Assembly (NCBI GenBank): GCA_030611945.1
Contig: JAUWOV010000094.1
Location: 1 to 5,726 of the forward strand
Reading direction: 5' to 3'
Length of the DNA: 5,726 bases
Origin: a bacterium
GTDB lineage: Bacteria > JAHJDO01
A program made the translations under genes and the position numbers. The notes under the pieces are model-generated. The model did no database searches. It worked only from the letters and a program-made list of their open reading frames with translations, and was not told where the DNA came from. The first letter of the stretch is position 1, and each line of letters opens with the position of its first letter. Of the stretch, positions 4,677-5,726 are shown piece by piece.

Positions 4677-5593
4677 AGAAACTTGTTCCATTAAAACATA
4701 GATATCCGCATGCAGTGCTGGCAATGGGTAATTTTGACGGTGTGCATGTTGGACATAAGAGGATTATTGACAGAGTAATAGGGGAAGCTAAAAGAATTAA
4801 TGGGACAAGTATTATTCTAACATTCACACCGCATCCTATTAAAGTATTAAAGCCAGAAGTAACGGATTTACTGATTACATCCGAAGAGCACAAGATAAAA
4901 CTTATTGAGAGAACAGGGATAGATGTTTGTATATCTATAGATTTTACATCAATTGCAGATATGAGAGCTGAAGAGTTTGTATTAGAAGTTTTGTGTAATT
5001 ATCTTCATGTTCAGAAAATATTTATAGGTTTTAATTATAAATTCGGGGTCGGGCAGCATGGAGATGCCAAACTGCTAAGGCAAATGGGTGAAAAAAACAA
5101 TTTTAGTGTCGGTATTATAAAGCCCGTGAAAATTTCAGGTGAAATTGTTAGCAGCACCAAAATTCGGAAATGTATCAGGGAGGGAAATTTAGACAAGGCA
5201 TCCGGATTGCTTGGACGCAGATATTCGGTAATGGGAAACGTCTCCAGAGGCTGTGGAATTTCCAGGGACATAGATTTCCCTACTGCTAATATATATTGTG
5301 ATATAGAAGTAACGCCGCCGGAAGGAGTATACGCAGCATACGCCATAATACACATAAATAATAAACGTCCAGTTTATAAAGCTGTGCTGGATGCAAGAAA
5401 ACAGAATAGCAAGTTTTTTCTGGAAGTATATATTTTTAATCTTAAAACAGACCTTTATGGAAAAACTATAGAGGTTTTTTTTATTAAAAAATTGCGAGAT
5501 AGACACAAATTTCAGCGCAGAGAGGATGCGAGGAAGCAGATAATTTGCGATGCGACTCAAGCAAGAAAGATTTTAGAAAAATATGATTTTTAG
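4664..5593 (+). CDS. ribF: Bifunctional riboflavin kinase / FAD synthetase RibF
   Basis: RibF phosphorylates riboflavin to FMN and adenylylates FMN to FAD. Its 309 residues match the family. The N-terminal nucleotidyltransferase domain (about 14-185) has GNFDGVHVGHK (22-32, with the HxGH motif H28-H31), FTPHP (54-58), IGFNYKFG (121-128) and SSTKIR (163-168). The C-terminal kinase domain (about 186-305) has PTAN (206-209), PPEGVYA (218-224), the likely catalytic E254 (in LEVYIF), DLYGK (263-267) and a LRDRHKF segment (277-283). The kinase half is divergent: the usual GRxxGFPTAN reads SRDIDFPTAN, and the expected NIGxxPTF stretch is absent (DARKQNSKF lies there). The N-terminal activity looks intact. 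GGAG 8 nt upstream supports the start. truB-ribF is a frequent bacterial pair. Confidence 0.94.
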   Translation: MDIIKKLVPLKHRYPHAVLAMGNFDGVHVGHKRIIDRVIGEAKRINGTSIILTFTPHPIKVLKPEVTDLLITSEEHKIKLIERTGIDVCISIDFTSIADMRAEEFVLEVLCNYLHVQKIFIGFNYKFGVGQHGDAKLLRQMGEKNNFSVGIIKPVKISGEIVSSTKIRKCIREGNLDKASGLLGRRYSVMGNVSRGCGISRDIDFPTANIYCDIEVTPPEGVYAAYAIIHINNKRPVYKAVLDARKQNSKFFLEVYIFNLKTDLYGKTIEVFFIKKLRDRHKFQRREDARKQIICDATQARKILEKYDF

Positions 5594-5726
5594 GGAACGG
5601 TCAACACATCATTACCCCCCTGGGCAGAAAAAGACTGATCTAATCTAATCGCAGTATCAAGGTCAATAGGAGGAATCATAAGCAAGCGCTTGTCCAGATT
5701 CGGCACCTTATCTTTAGCTAATTGCC
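5590..5726 (-). CDS. 3' end of an unidentified minus-strand gene (partial)
   Basis: Read on the minus strand from the window edge, one frame stays open for 44 codons and ends in TAA (5592-5590). The last residues are DLDTAIRLDQSFSAQGGNDVLTVP, preceded by a segment containing KRLLMIPPI. The other five frames across 5594-5726 each hit a stop, which supports this one as coding. I do not recognise the family and assign no function. The stop overlaps the ribF stop by 4 nt in a tail-to-tail arrangement, with no intrinsic terminator visible between the genes. Its N-terminal part lies beyond the window. Confidence 0.6.
   Translation of the reverse strand, partial: QLAKDKVPNLDKRLLMIPPIDLDTAIRLDQSFSAQGGNDVLTVP

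Noticed and set aside
5035-5560. Two overlapping minus-strand open frames of 106 and 123 residues
   Set aside because: Both lie opposite ribF, in regions with clear RibF motifs, and have no ribosome binding site or family features.

Overview
The window is a compact, AT-rich bacterial segment with almost no free intergenic DNA. It has three parts: a trans-translation module (smpB and ssrA), a six-gene same-strand run, and the tail of a convergent gene at the right edge. The organism cannot be named from this alone. Low GC, separately encoded class I fumarase subunits, a short TruB and a dispersed-repeat type built from CGAA-type 7-mers (which I recall from metagenome-derived genomes of Omnitrophota and similar lineages) point to an uncultivated anaerobic, diderm-like bacterium. 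That placement is inference, not proof.

Positions 1-192 hold no convincing gene: a short hairpin (72-92) and a sigma70-like promoter (156-185) whose predicted transcription start falls on or next to the smpB ATG. smpB (193-657) is followed 23 nt later by ssrA (tmRNA, 681-1038), which has its own apparent promoter overlapping the smpB stop codon. The tmRNA encodes the tag ADEQLALAA and ends in CTA rather than CCA. An intrinsic terminator follows (1046-1082).

The second block starts with a promoter whose -35 lies inside that terminator hairpin. A palindromic, MITE-like repeat (about 1101-1240) comes next and runs into the first gene, supplying the N-terminus of an exported AMIN/Amidase_3 cell-wall amidase (1142-2254). 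Then come queD (2261-2641), the class I fumarase alpha and beta subunits (2643-3488, 3485-4018), truB (4020-4676) and ribF (4664-5593). Gaps are 6 and 1 nt, a 4-nt overlap, 1 nt and a 13-nt overlap, so this is very probably one operon. Its products serve unrelated processes: septal or peptidoglycan hydrolysis, queuosine precursor synthesis, fumarate/malate interconversion, tRNA pseudouridine 55 and FMN/FAD synthesis. truB-ribF is a common bacterial pair; the genes before it are not its usual neighbours.

The last 134 bases are the 3' end of an unidentified minus-strand gene whose stop overlaps the ribF stop. I found no defence system, CRISPR array, transposase gene or phage gene. The most notable points are the repeat recruited as a signal peptide, the 21-bp tandem duplication that duplicates the fumarase GTG start, the unencoded CCA of tmRNA, and the promoters placed inside other functional elements.
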